In this document: piece after piece, positions 1 to 8,323 of the stretch
How the letters are laid out: every line of letters starts with the position of its first letter
Position numbering within the stretch: the stretch's first letter is position 1
DNA from: Rhodobiaceae bacterium
GTDB taxonomy: Bacteria; Pseudomonadota; Alphaproteobacteria; MED-G09
Direction of reading: 5' to 3'
DNA length: 33,189 nucleotides
Assembly (NCBI GenBank): GCA_002731945.1
Contig: PCCF01000014.1
Coordinates: forward strand, 1 to 33,189
Notes under the pieces: generated by a model
Told to the model about the DNA's origin: nothing
What the model saw: the letters and a program-made list of their open reading frames with translations, nothing else
Database searches by the model: none
Made by a program: the position numbers and the translations under genes

Positions 1-414
1 GTAGTAGATGCAATAGAAAAAGTAATAGATGAAGGAGGTACACCATTAATTTCCACCTCAAGACGTACACCAGAAAAACTCTCGACTCAAATTAAAGAAA
101 CTATCAAAGACAAACCTCATTATTATTATGACAATTTGGGAAGAAATCCTTATTTTGCATTTTTAAGATTTTCTGATGTAATTGTTTGTACACCTGACTC
201 AGCCAACATGATTAGCGAAGCTTTATCTGTTCCAAAACCTACATACGTTATAAAAATGAAAACTAGATCAAAAAGATTCCAGAATTTTATAGAATCTCTA
301 AAAAGTAGCGGACATATAAGGGAATTTGAAGGAAGAATAGACAAATTTCAATGCAGTCAACTCAATCCCACTAAAGAAATAGCAGATCTTATTAATAAGG
401 AATTTTCTTTCTAA
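1..414 (+). CDS. ELM1-family (DUF1022-like) protein, 3' part
   Basis: The reading frame is open from base 1 to the stop at 412-414, so this is the C-terminal 137 residues of a gene that starts upstream of the window. It resembles the mitochondrial-fission ELM1/DUF1022 family, common in alphaproteobacteria and with a fold like glycosyltransferases. Visible family features are an S-R-R-T-P stretch, an N-P-Y-F-A-F-L segment, and 'VCTPDSANMISEA' followed by a K-P-x-Y-V strand, which looks like a nucleotide-sugar-binding half-domain. The bacterial function is not established. The TTG at 136 is only an internal codon, not a start. It is followed 71 bases downstream by trxB on the same strand, a pairing I recall from other alphaproteobacteria. 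Family assignment is good; function is unknown. Confidence 0.75.
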   Translation, partial: VVDAIEKVIDEGGTPLISTSRRTPEKLSTQIKETIKDKPHYYYDNLGRNPYFAFLRFSDVIVCTPDSANMISEALSVPKPTYVIKMKTRSKRFQNFIESLKSSGHIREFEGRIDKFQCSQLNPTKEIADLINKEFSF

Positions 415-485
415 GAACTAATTAGTTGATTTGTTAAAAAGCGAATCCCATATAAAGTACATACAAATTAGATAAAGATTTAGCT

Positions 486-1424
486 ATGCATGAAAAAAAA
501 CATTCTAGATTAATTATATTGGGATCAGGACCAGCGGGTTATACGGCAGCAATTTATGCCTCAAGAGCTATGCTCGAACCCACCCTATTAACGGGAATTG
601 AACCCGGTGGGCAAATGACAATCACGACTGATGTGGAAAATTACCCCGGTTTTTCGGAAATAATACAAGGCCCCTGGCTTATGGAGCAGATGAAAGAGCA
701 AGCAGTAAATGTCGGTACTGAGGTAGTTTTTGATACCATTGTAAAAGTTAATCTTTCTGATAAACCATTTGAACTTATTTCTGATTCTGGATCAGAATAT
801 ACATGCGACGCGTTAATCATTTCAACAGGGGCACAAGCAAAGTGGTTAGGTTTAGATTCTGAAGAAAAATTTAAAGGTTACGGAGTGTCTGCTTGCGCAA
901 CTTGTGATGGCTTCTTTTTTAAAGATAAAAGAGTCCTAGTCGTAGGCGGAGGAAACACAGCAGCAGAAGAGGCATTATTCTTAACAAACTTTGCTTCCAA
1001 AGTTACTCTTATCCATAGAAGAGATAGCTTAAGGTCAGAGAAGATTTTGCAGGAAAGATTATTCATAAATGAAAAGATTGAAATAATGTGGAATTCGGAA
1101 ATCAAAAAAGTTATTGGAAAGGAAGAACCTCTGATGGTAGAGGGTGCTATTGTAAATGACAAAGTTACTGACCAAAATAAAAAGATAGAAGCTGATGGGA
1201 TTTTTATAGCTATTGGGCACAGTCCCTCCTCTCAAATCTTTAAAGATCAATTAGAAATTAATCAAAATGGGTATATCAATACCAAACCAGACTCTACGGT
1301 AACTTCTATAGAAGGTGTTTTTGCTGCAGGTGATGTAACTGATGAAAAATATAGGCAAGCAGTTACTGCTGCAGGAATGGGATGCATGGCTGCTCTTGAA
1401 GCCGAAGATTATTTATCTAAATAA
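486..1424 (+). CDS. trxB: Thioredoxin-disulfide reductase
   Basis: FAD enzyme that passes electrons from NADPH to thioredoxin in the cytoplasm. At 312 residues it has the normal length of the low-Mr reductase. The N-terminal FAD motif G-S-G-P-A-G is at about residues 13-18. The redox-active disulfide is C137-A-T-C140, inside the typical S-A-C-A-T-C-D-G context. The NADPH domain shows G-G-G-N-T-A-A-E-E and the phosphate-binding H-R-R-D-S-L-R. The C-terminal FAD motif is G-V-F-A-A-G-D-V. It starts at an ATG 71 bases after the ELM1-like gene and ends 55 bases before the MutL-like gene, so co-transcription is possible. No anomalies seen. Confidence 0.97.
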   Translation: MHEKKHSRLIILGSGPAGYTAAIYASRAMLEPTLLTGIEPGGQMTITTDVENYPGFSEIIQGPWLMEQMKEQAVNVGTEVVFDTIVKVNLSDKPFELISDSGSEYTCDALIISTGAQAKWLGLDSEEKFKGYGVSACATCDGFFFKDKRVLVVGGGNTAAEEALFLTNFASKVTLIHRRDSLRSEKILQERLFINEKIEIMWNSEIKKVIGKEEPLMVEGAIVNDKVTDQNKKIEADGIFIAIGHSPSSQIFKDQLEINQNGYINTKPDSTVTSIEGVFAAGDVTDEKYRQAVTAAGMGCMAALEAEDYLSK

Positions 1425-1479
1425 TAAAATCTTTCAATAGATGCGAGAATCCCTTTAAGAATTTAGTGATTAGAGGAAG

Positions 1480-2661
1480 ATGATTCTGAATAAAATCTCA
1501 TATATGAGTCAAAATGCTATTAATCTTATGAATGCTGATAGCTGTATTTTAGATGCTTCATGCGTATTGAAAGAATTAATTGAGAATTCAATAGATGCAG
1601 GCGCAAGCAAGATAACTATAAAGATAGAAAAAGAAGGCTTACAACTTATTCAGATTGTTGATAATGGCAAGGGAATGTCACCACAGGATATGTTATTATC
1701 AATTGAAAAACATACATCTTCAAAAAATGATGAGAAAGATGAATTAGAAAAATCTGAAAGTTTAGGGTTTAGGGGACTTGCCCTTCAACAAATCTGCAAC
1801 CTTGGTCAGACAGAAATCACCAGCAGACAAAAAAATCGCTCTAGAGGATTTTATTTAAGACTAACAGATGGAAAATACGAACCAGTTAAGGAATGCTATT
1901 CTGAGATTGGCACAAAAATAATAATTAGGAATCTTTTTTATAACTCACCAAGTCATAAAAAAAATTCTAAATCTGGAAGACAAGAATTAACTAAAATCTT
2001 AAAAATTATCAATCAATACGCTATTGGGTATCCCTTCATAGGTTTCAAAACTTCTATAGATGGGAAAAAAGATTTTATTTTTGAAAAAGAATCAAAAGAA
2101 ACAATTAATCCTTTATTATCAAGGATAAAGAAAATCCACAGTAAGAAAATATCTGAAGATCTAATTTATTATAATGGTGTGAAAGGGGAAACAACATTCA
2201 ATTTGTTTTACTCAAATAAGAAAAATCTGTTCAAAGCTGAAAAAAACCAGTCTTATTATATAAACAACAGACCTTTCTTTAACGAAAAGGTTCAAAAGAT
2301 ATTAAATAAAATCTACAGTGACACTTTTTCAACTTCTCGATATCCAGCTTTTTTTCTATTCATCTCTTTGCCAAATTCAGAAATCAACTATAGATTGGAT
2401 CCAAGCAAGTTTAATATTCACTTTCATAATGAAAAAGAGACGCTTGAAAAACTAACTAGTTTTCTTGATGAAGCATTTCATGATAATCAAAAAATTAATA
2501 AAAATGACGAAAAAAAAGAGATTATATTAAACGGTTCATTTGTTAATTTTCACAAGAATTTTATATTGGAACAAACTAATTCTGGAATTTCTATAACAAA
2601 TACAGAAAAGAATAAAAAAATAGAAATCAGCATAGAAAGCCTAACTAAACTTTTTGAGTAA
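1480..2661 (+). CDS. mutL: Divergent, shortened DNA mismatch repair protein MutL
   Basis: GHKL-ATPase N-terminal half of MutL, the mismatch-repair coordinator. Seen: ATPase motif I (E32-L-I-E-N36-S-I-D-A-G-A, keeping the general-base Glu and the Mg-binding Asn), motif II (D-N-G-K-G-M, about 61-66), H-T-S-S-K, and G-T-K with N-L-F-Y-N-S-P from the transducer domain. Odd: the normal A-A-G-E-V box before motif I has decayed to A-D-S-C in the same register. The G-F-R-G-E-A-L motif reads G-F-R-G-L-A-L, with Leu100 for Glu. The protein is 393 residues against about 600. It stops just after a segment like the start of the C-terminal dimerisation domain (F-H-K-N-F-I-L-E-Q-T), where D-Q-H-A-A-H-E-R would follow. 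The AGGAAG lies almost against the ATG, so the start is uncertain. It converges on the next gene with 4 bases between stops. Confidence 0.82.
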   Translation: MILNKISYMSQNAINLMNADSCILDASCVLKELIENSIDAGASKITIKIEKEGLQLIQIVDNGKGMSPQDMLLSIEKHTSSKNDEKDELEKSESLGFRGLALQQICNLGQTEITSRQKNRSRGFYLRLTDGKYEPVKECYSEIGTKIIIRNLFYNSPSHKKNSKSGRQELTKILKIINQYAIGYPFIGFKTSIDGKKDFIFEKESKETINPLLSRIKKIHSKKISEDLIYYNGVKGETTFNLFYSNKKNLFKAEKNQSYYINNRPFFNEKVQKILNKIYSDTFSTSRYPAFFLFISLPNSEINYRLDPSKFNIHFHNEKETLEKLTSFLDEAFHDNQKINKNDEKKEIILNGSFVNFHKNFILEQTNSGISITNTEKNKKIEISIESLTKLFE

Positions 2662-2665
2662 AGTT

Positions 2666-3085
2666 CTAATTTAAAGGTTTAGAGCCACTATTTAATATCT
2701 GGGCCTTAACTGATTCATCAACATCCTCTACATCTCTCATTTCGGAATCTAGAACTTCTCTGATATTAGGAATTGACTCCCCTACCCCAGATCCAGTCAT
2801 GGCATTAAGCTCGCTTGTACTAAATTGATTAGAAGCCGAAGAATTACCAAATAAGATAGCTTGTAGATCTCTGCTAGATTGTTGTGGCTCTGGTCGTATT
2901 TCACCTTCTGCTGGAGGACGTAAATTATACTCAGGGGGAATGATAAGCGGAGGTTTAGTTAAAATTGTAAACTCATCAGGAGGCATTTTATCGGTTCCAA
3001 GAACTTTAGCTAACTCACTTCCGCAACCCATTAATGAAATTGAAATAATTGATAAGACTAGAATTGTATGAAACTTAGTAAACAT
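2666..3085 (-). CDS. DUF3035 (BamF-like) outer-membrane lipoprotein
   Basis: A 139-residue lipoprotein. The N-terminus has a basic-hydrophobic signal peptide ending in a lipobox, S-L-M-G-C21, predicting signal peptidase II cleavage and lipid attachment at Cys21. It is followed by the proline-rich signature of DUF3035 (P-P-D-E-F, then P-P-L-I-I-P-P-E-Y-N-L-R-P-P). This family is largely alphaproteobacterial and has been linked to the BAM outer-membrane assembly complex (BamF). It is the last gene of the ribF-ileS-lspA run, 19 bases after lspA, which encodes the peptidase that would mature it. The rest is low-complexity and Ser/Glu/Asn-rich. Family is confident; the BAM role is from family knowledge. 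Confidence 0.85.
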   Translation of the reverse strand: MFTKFHTILVLSIISISLMGCGSELAKVLGTDKMPPDEFTILTKPPLIIPPEYNLRPPAEGEIRPEPQQSSRDLQAILFGNSSASNQFSTSELNAMTGSGVGESIPNIREVLDSEMRDVEDVDESVKAQILNSGSKPLN

Positions 3086-3104
3086 TTGTATAACCTCACT
3101 TAAT

Positions 3105-3587
3105 TTAGGTAAATCTTTCCATCAAAATTTTAATTAGAAACAAAATAACTCCAAAAACTATAAATACGTCAGCTATATTAAAAATATACCAATAATATCC
3201 ATAAGCATGAAGAGAAATAAAATCAATAACTCCACCATAAAGAATCCTATCAAGGATATTACCCAAAGCTCCACCTGTTATAAAAGAAAATGAAATGTTA
3301 ACAAGCCTAGAAGTTGAATCTTTCACCCAAAGTAGAAGAAAGGCAACTATAGATACTGAAACAATGATCAGGAGCCATTTCTGAAAACTACTTTCTCCAC
3401 CCAAAAGACCGTAAGATATCCCTGTGTTGAAGACTAAAAAAAGATCTAAAAAAGGATTAATAAATATTTTTTCTAAATTATTTTCTTCAAAGATAGATAA
3501 AATTTCATTTTTAGAGATACGATCGATAAAAAAAGTAACCAAGGAAAACGCGAATACGAACAAATAATTTTTAAGATTTGTTTTCAC
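3105..3587 (-). CDS. lspA: Lipoprotein signal peptidase (signal peptidase II)
   Basis: Inner-membrane aspartyl protease that removes signal peptides from prolipoproteins. It has 160 residues and four hydrophobic spans. Family motifs are present: N-T-G-I-S-Y-G (usual form N-x-G-x-A-F-G), G-N-I-L-D-R with the first catalytic Asp, and F-N-I-A-D-V with the second. Its ATG lies inside the end of ileS, overlapping by 17 bases, so the two are probably translationally coupled. The next gene encodes a lipoprotein that is a plausible substrate. Complete and normal in length. Confidence 0.96.
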   Translation of the reverse strand: MKTNLKNYLFVFAFSLVTFFIDRISKNEILSIFEENNLEKIFINPFLDLFLVFNTGISYGLLGGESSFQKWLLIIVSVSIVAFLLLWVKDSTSRLVNISFSFITGGALGNILDRILYGGVIDFISLHAYGYYWYIFNIADVFIVFGVILFLIKILMERFT

Positions 3588-6414
3588 TAATTTCCCTCAT
3601 TACATCTGCATCTCTTATACTAAGATCTGGATAATCTGGGTCGGAGCCTACCTCGGGTAATATTTTCCAAGATCTTTGGCATTTCTTTCCAACCGCTAAG
3701 TCAATTAAAACTGAAACAAAAGGAAAATCATCAAGTCTAAAAGAATCTTCTTGACCTTCTCCGTCAATTATTGACGCCTGAGAAGTAATGAATATTTCAT
3801 CGGTCTTTACGCTAGAAAGAATATTGAAGTGATCTTTATCGGAAATATAAACTTTTGGAAAAGCCTCTAAACTGGAACCAATTATCTTCTCTTTTCTTTT
3901 TAATTCTATAGCCCCAGTTACAACTTTCCTAACCGAACGGATTTTTTCCCACTTTTCATGCAATTCTTTGTCTATCCAGTCCTTATTTGGTTTCTCAAAT
4001 GTAAACTCATGGACAGATTTTCTGTCATTAGGATATCTTGATATCCACACCTCCTCGCATGTAAAACATAATATTGGAGCAAACCACTTAATGAGGTACT
4101 TAAAGAGAATATCAAGAACTGTTCTACACGATTTCCTGGATAAACTATTCTTGCTGTCGCAATAAAGAGAATCTTTTCTAATATCAAAATAAAAAGAGGA
4201 TAAATCTAGGTTTGAAAAATTTAAAAGATTTTGAAAAACGATCTTTAAATCATATTTATCATAACCATCCAAGATGGAATCATTTACTTCTGAAAGCCTA
4301 TGCAATATGTACCTCTCCAATTCTGGTAAATCTTTGTATTCAACAATTTCATCATCTGAAAAATTGCTGAGATTTCCAAGTAGGAATCGAAAGGTATTTC
4401 TTATTTTACGGTACGCTTCAATATTTGACTGCATAACTTCTTGACCAATTTTCATATCTTCAGTGAAATCGACTGATACTGCCCATAATCTAACAACATC
4501 AGCACCATATTTATCAACTAACTCGTCAGGCGATACGTAGTTTCCTTCGGATTTAGACATTTTCCTACCATTCTTATCTACAACAAAACCATGAGTGAGA
4601 ACACTTTCATATGGTGCCTCTCCTCTTGTTCCACACGATTCTAATAGAGAAGATTGAAACCACCCTCTATGTTGATCGGAACCCTCAAGATAAAGCTGAG
4701 CCGGCCAACCCAACCCTTTTTCACCCTCAAGAACAAAGGAATGGGTAGAGCCTGAATCAAACCAAACATCCAGAATATCATTAACTTTTTCCCAATCTTT
4801 AGGATTATATTTTTCACCTAAAAAATCCTTATCTTCTCTGATGAACCAACTATCAGATCCTTCAGACTTGAAAAGTTCAAAGATTCTAGAGTTAACCGCA
4901 TTATCCTTTAATAATGTTCCAGATTTTTTATTTACAAATAAAGCCAGTGGGACACCCCAGGCCCTTTGCCTTGAAATTACCCAATCCGGTCTAGTCTCAA
5001 TCATTGATTTAATTCTATTTTTTCCTCTCTCAGGTATCCACTTCACTTTATCAATGGCATCTAAAGATTTTTTCCGTAGATCATTATTTTCCATAGAAAT
5101 AAACCATTGAGGGGTATTTCGAAAAATTAATGGCGCCTTAGATCTCCAGCTATGAGGGTACTGATGTCTAAGTTTCCCCTTCGAGAACAGATTATTTTGA
5201 TTAATTAATTCTCCAATAACCGACCCGTTAGCATCTCCGCTTGTTCCGTCTTCATTATAAACTCTCTTTCCCGCTAAGACACCCATACTTTGAAGATAAA
5301 TTCCTTCATCATCGATGGTGAAAGGAATATCAATATTGTTTTTTATTGCAAGTTCATAATCATCTTGACCATGACTAGGAGCAACATGAACAAATCCTGT
5401 TCCCGTATCATCTGCAACGAAGTCTGCCTCTAACAAAGGCACTTTAAAATCATACCCAATAGAGTGAAAAGGATGTAGACAACTTATTTTCCCTAAATCC
5501 TTAATTTCTCTAATGAACTTCAATTCAGAATTTGAAGCTTTTTCAACCGACTCTGATAAGGACATATTGACAATTATCTTTTCACCTATTGTGGTAAGAC
5601 TATCTTCCTCTGAAGACTTTACCTCATATAAACCATAATCAAATTCTGAAGAAAATGCGATTGCCCTATTGGCAGGAATAGTCCAAGGAGTCGTAGTCCA
5701 TATTAAAACACTTACATTTTCAAATTCTTCAATATTATCAATGGGAAAACGTACCCATATGGTTGGTGATGTGTATTCTAAATACTCTACTTCAGCTTCT
5801 GCCAAAGCAGTTTTCTCAACTACTGACCACATGACAGGTTTTGACCCCTTGTACAAATCATCACTCATTAGAAACTTGTGAAATTCTTTTACGATGGAGG
5901 CTTCCGCATCATAGGACATAGTGGTGTAAGGCTCATCCCAGTCTCCCAAAACTCCCAATCTTTTGAATTGTATTTTTTGTATTTCAATCCATTTTTCTGC
6001 AAATTTTCTACATTCACTTCGAAAACTGTTGATAGGTATCTGGTCTTTATTTTTACCTTTTTTCCTAAAATTTTCTTCTACCTTCCATTCAATCGGCAAA
6101 CCATGGCAATCCCAACCCGGTCTATATTCGCAATCATAGCCCTCCATCTGTTTTGAACGGACTATCACATCTTTAAGTATTTTATTTAAAGCGGTTCCCA
6201 TGTGAAGATTCCCATTTGCATATGGGGGGCCATCATGAAGAACAAATTTATCTTTATCTTGCGAGGATTCTCGGATTCTTGAAAATAAGGATTTCTTCGC
6301 CCAATCTTTTAAAATCTCAGGTTCTTTCTCTGGTAATTTTGCTCTCATTGGAAGATCTGTGTCCGGTAAGAGTAAGGTATCCCTATAATCAGTATTTTCT
6401 TTGTTTTTCGACAT
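3571..6414 (-). CDS. ileS: Isoleucyl-tRNA synthetase
   Basis: Class I aminoacyl-tRNA synthetase that charges tRNA-Ile; 947 residues, full length. Motifs: P-P-Y-A-N-G-N-L-H71-M-G-T74 (the HIGH box, with Thr in the last position), W-T-T-T-P-W-T-I-P-A-N in the editing domain, G-S-D-Q-H-R-G-W-F, and K-M-S-K-S at G-R-K-M-S-K-S-E-G-N. The C-terminal zinc module is eroded. Its four Cys positions, spaced C-x2-C-x16-C-x2-C, read C912, S915, S932, D935, although the surrounding W-K-I-L-P-E-V-G framework is intact. It lies between ribF (9 bases upstream) and lspA (17-base overlap), the common order ribF-ileS-lspA. ATG start with a weak Shine-Dalgarno. Confidence 0.97.
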   Translation of the reverse strand: MSKNKENTDYRDTLLLPDTDLPMRAKLPEKEPEILKDWAKKSLFSRIRESSQDKDKFVLHDGPPYANGNLHMGTALNKILKDVIVRSKQMEGYDCEYRPGWDCHGLPIEWKVEENFRKKGKNKDQIPINSFRSECRKFAEKWIEIQKIQFKRLGVLGDWDEPYTTMSYDAEASIVKEFHKFLMSDDLYKGSKPVMWSVVEKTALAEAEVEYLEYTSPTIWVRFPIDNIEEFENVSVLIWTTTPWTIPANRAIAFSSEFDYGLYEVKSSEEDSLTTIGEKIIVNMSLSESVEKASNSELKFIREIKDLGKISCLHPFHSIGYDFKVPLLEADFVADDTGTGFVHVAPSHGQDDYELAIKNNIDIPFTIDDEGIYLQSMGVLAGKRVYNEDGTSGDANGSVIGELINQNNLFSKGKLRHQYPHSWRSKAPLIFRNTPQWFISMENNDLRKKSLDAIDKVKWIPERGKNRIKSMIETRPDWVISRQRAWGVPLALFVNKKSGTLLKDNAVNSRIFELFKSEGSDSWFIREDKDFLGEKYNPKDWEKVNDILDVWFDSGSTHSFVLEGEKGLGWPAQLYLEGSDQHRGWFQSSLLESCGTRGEAPYESVLTHGFVVDKNGRKMSKSEGNYVSPDELVDKYGADVVRLWAVSVDFTEDMKIGQEVMQSNIEAYRKIRNTFRFLLGNLSNFSDDEIVEYKDLPELERYILHRLSEVNDSILDGYDKYDLKIVFQNLLNFSNLDLSSFYFDIRKDSLYCDSKNSLSRKSCRTVLDILFKYLIKWFAPILCFTCEEVWISRYPNDRKSVHEFTFEKPNKDWIDKELHEKWEKIRSVRKVVTGAIELKRKEKIIGSSLEAFPKVYISDKDHFNILSSVKTDEIFITSQASIIDGEGQEDSFRLDDFPFVSVLIDLAVGKKCQRSWKILPEVGSDPDYPDLSIRDADVMREISENKS

Positions 6415-6423
6415 AAATTAATA

Positions 6424-7362
6424 TTAATCTTTGAGTTTAATCATTGATAAGATTTTTTTTGCTTTTATTGAATCCTCCTCAATCTGACTCCTTAAAGAAT
6501 CTATTCCATCAAATTTTTTTTCTTCTCTAATAAAATCTACGAAAGAAACAATAATATCCTTGTCATATAAATCACCCGAAAAATCAAATAGGTAAGTTTC
6601 TAACATAGGTTCAGTTTCATCAAAAGTTGGTCTTATTCCTAAATTTGAGATGCCTTTATAAATTTTTCCATTAAACTCTACAATAACAGCATAAACACCA
6701 TATTTTGGCTGGATCCAATCTTTCATTGGAATATTAGCGGTAGGAAAACCTATTTCTCTTCCTCGCTTATCTCCTGAAACTACTGTACTTTTAACCACCC
6801 ATCTATGACCCAACATTTCTTCTGCTAATCCAATCTTCCCTTCGGAGAGGTAATTTCTTATTATAGAAGAGGATAAAATTTTATCTCCCTTTTTTTGCTT
6901 TTCTATAATTGAGACACCAATATCTAGTGAAGAACAAATCTCCTGTAAGCTATCGGCGTTTCCAATTCTTCCCGAACCAAAACGAAAATCATATCCAACC
7001 ACCACGTGAGAAGCTTGGAAAGAATTTACGATAATATCCTTCACAAATTCCTCTGGGGTACGCTGCGCCATTTCATTATCAAATTCCAACACAATAAAAA
7101 AATCGATATCAAATGGTTTTAGTAAGTATTGTTTGGTCTCAAGATTAGAAAGATAAAATCCGTCTAAATCCGTTTTAAAAAATTTTTGTGGATGTGGCTC
7201 AAACATAATAATGCCACAAGGTTTATTATTTTCAGAGGAAATTCTTTTAGTATTCTCAAGGATTTCTTTATGACCGAGATGAATTCCATCAAAATTACCT
7301 ATCGCATACACCCCATTAGGTTTGATCTTATGGCCGCCCTTTATGTTTTTTATAATAATCAT
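6424..7362 (-). CDS. ribF: Bifunctional riboflavin kinase / FAD synthetase
   Basis: Makes FMN and then FAD from riboflavin. It has 312 residues, the family's usual size. The N-terminal nucleotidyltransferase domain has G-N-F-D-G-I-H-L-G-H (HxGH box) and S-S-S-I-I-R (ISSTxIR-like). The C-terminal riboflavin kinase domain has G-R-E-I-G-F-P-T-A-N-I, carrying the PTAN motif for ATP and Mg binding. It lies 9 bases after the HAD hydrolase stop and 9 bases before ileS, so it sits inside one transcription unit. No anomalies. Confidence 0.96.
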   Translation of the reverse strand: MIIIKNIKGGHKIKPNGVYAIGNFDGIHLGHKEILENTKRISSENNKPCGIIMFEPHPQKFFKTDLDGFYLSNLETKQYLLKPFDIDFFIVLEFDNEMAQRTPEEFVKDIIVNSFQASHVVVGYDFRFGSGRIGNADSLQEICSSLDIGVSIIEKQKKGDKILSSSIIRNYLSEGKIGLAEEMLGHRWVVKSTVVSGDKRGREIGFPTANIPMKDWIQPKYGVYAVIVEFNGKIYKGISNLGIRPTFDETEPMLETYLFDFSGDLYDKDIIVSFVDFIREEKKFDGIDSLRSQIEEDSIKAKKILSMIKLKD

Positions 7363-7371
7363 TTCATAAAC

Positions 7372-8223
7372 TCACCATTTCAGTTTTTCTGTATAGTAGG
7401 ATGGGAAAATATTCTTCTTTTTCAAAACTTCGATTATATTTCTTTCACTTTCTGAAGCAAATAAACCACCTAAGACCAATAAGGAGTCCATTTTAAGGAT
7501 ATTTGCTCCCTTTATGTCTGTTTCAAGACCATCGCCAATCACTATAGTACGTGGATTCTGATCCTCATTAATACCTTTAATTAAATTAACCGCCTTATCG
7601 AATATAGGTGGAAAAGGCTTACCAATATTGATTACCTTACCACCTATTTCCTCATATTTTTTTGATATTGCTCCCGCGCAAGGTATTAATTTCTCCCCTC
7701 TTTGCACCAAGATATCAGGGTTAGCACAAATCAGTTTGAGATTTCTCTTTTTAGCCTCATCTAGAATAGAAGAATAACTGTTTTCATCCTCTGTCTCATC
7801 ATCAAATAGGCCTGTTACAAACAAAAAATCTGCCTCTTCAAAACTGACTCTACTAACATTCACTCCATCAAAGATATTTAAGTCACGATCAGGGCCAATA
7901 TGATAACATTTTGATCCGTAATGACTCTCATTTAGTGCCGACATTGTCAAATCACCGGATGTTACTATTTCATTAAAAGATTTTCTATCCAATCCTAATT
8001 GATTAAGCATTCTTTCTATATACTTCGAAGGCCTTGGAGCATTAGATAAAAGAACAACAGGTTTTTGTTTTGATCGAAAGTTAACTAGGCAATCGTTAAC
8101 GCCTTCAAATAATTCTCTTCCATTATGTATTACTCCCCAGACGTCGCATATTAAAGAATCATAGTTGTCTTCTATGTCTTGGAAATTATTTATTTTCTTT
8201 ATCTCTTGCAAATTTTTATTCAT
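7372..8223 (-). CDS. TIGR01459-type HAD superfamily class IIA hydrolase
   Basis: A 283-residue HAD phosphatase of the NagD/pyridoxal-phosphatase class. Motif I is D27-V-W-G-V-I-H-N-G: the nucleophile Asp is present and Trp takes the place of the second Asp, as I recall for this subfamily. Motif II is V-L-L-S-N-A. The Lys/cap region includes N-I-G-K-P-F-P-P. Motif IV is V-I-G-D-G-L-E-T-D-I-K-G-A. The substrate is unknown. The family is typical of alphaproteobacteria, where it usually sits directly upstream of ribF as here. It is the first gene of the minus-strand run and is divergent from an SDR gene across a 100-base gap. Confidence 0.9.
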   Translation of the reverse strand: MNKNLQEIKKINNFQDIEDNYDSLICDVWGVIHNGRELFEGVNDCLVNFRSKQKPVVLLSNAPRPSKYIERMLNQLGLDRKSFNEIVTSGDLTMSALNESHYGSKCYHIGPDRDLNIFDGVNVSRVSFEEADFLFVTGLFDDETEDENSYSSILDEAKKRNLKLICANPDILVQRGEKLIPCAGAISKKYEEIGGKVINIGKPFPPIFDKAVNLIKGINEDQNPRTIVIGDGLETDIKGANILKMDSLLVLGGLFASESERNIIEVLKKKNIFPSYYTEKLKW

Positions 8224-8255
8224 TTAAGAATGTCACTAATGTAATGACTAGATTC

Positions 8256-8303
8256 AGTCAACTATTCGGTTCATTAACTTAACAAGCTCTGTTATCTTAA
8301 AAT
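8256..8303. promoter_or_regulatory. Divergent promoter region between HAD hydrolase and SDR genes
   Basis: On the plus strand, TTAACT at 8274-8279 and TAAAAT at 8298-8303 are separated by 18 bases and lie just upstream of an AGGAGAG Shine-Dalgarno (8311-8317) and the ATG at 8324. On the minus strand, TTGACT (8256-8261) could be the -35 for the HAD hydrolase, but its -10 is poor. An imperfect 17-base palindrome, GTCA...TGAC with 6 of 8 pairs, spans 8232-8248 and could be an operator. Pattern only; untested. Confidence 0.35.
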
Positions 8304-8323
8304 GAATATTAGGAGAGAGAATT

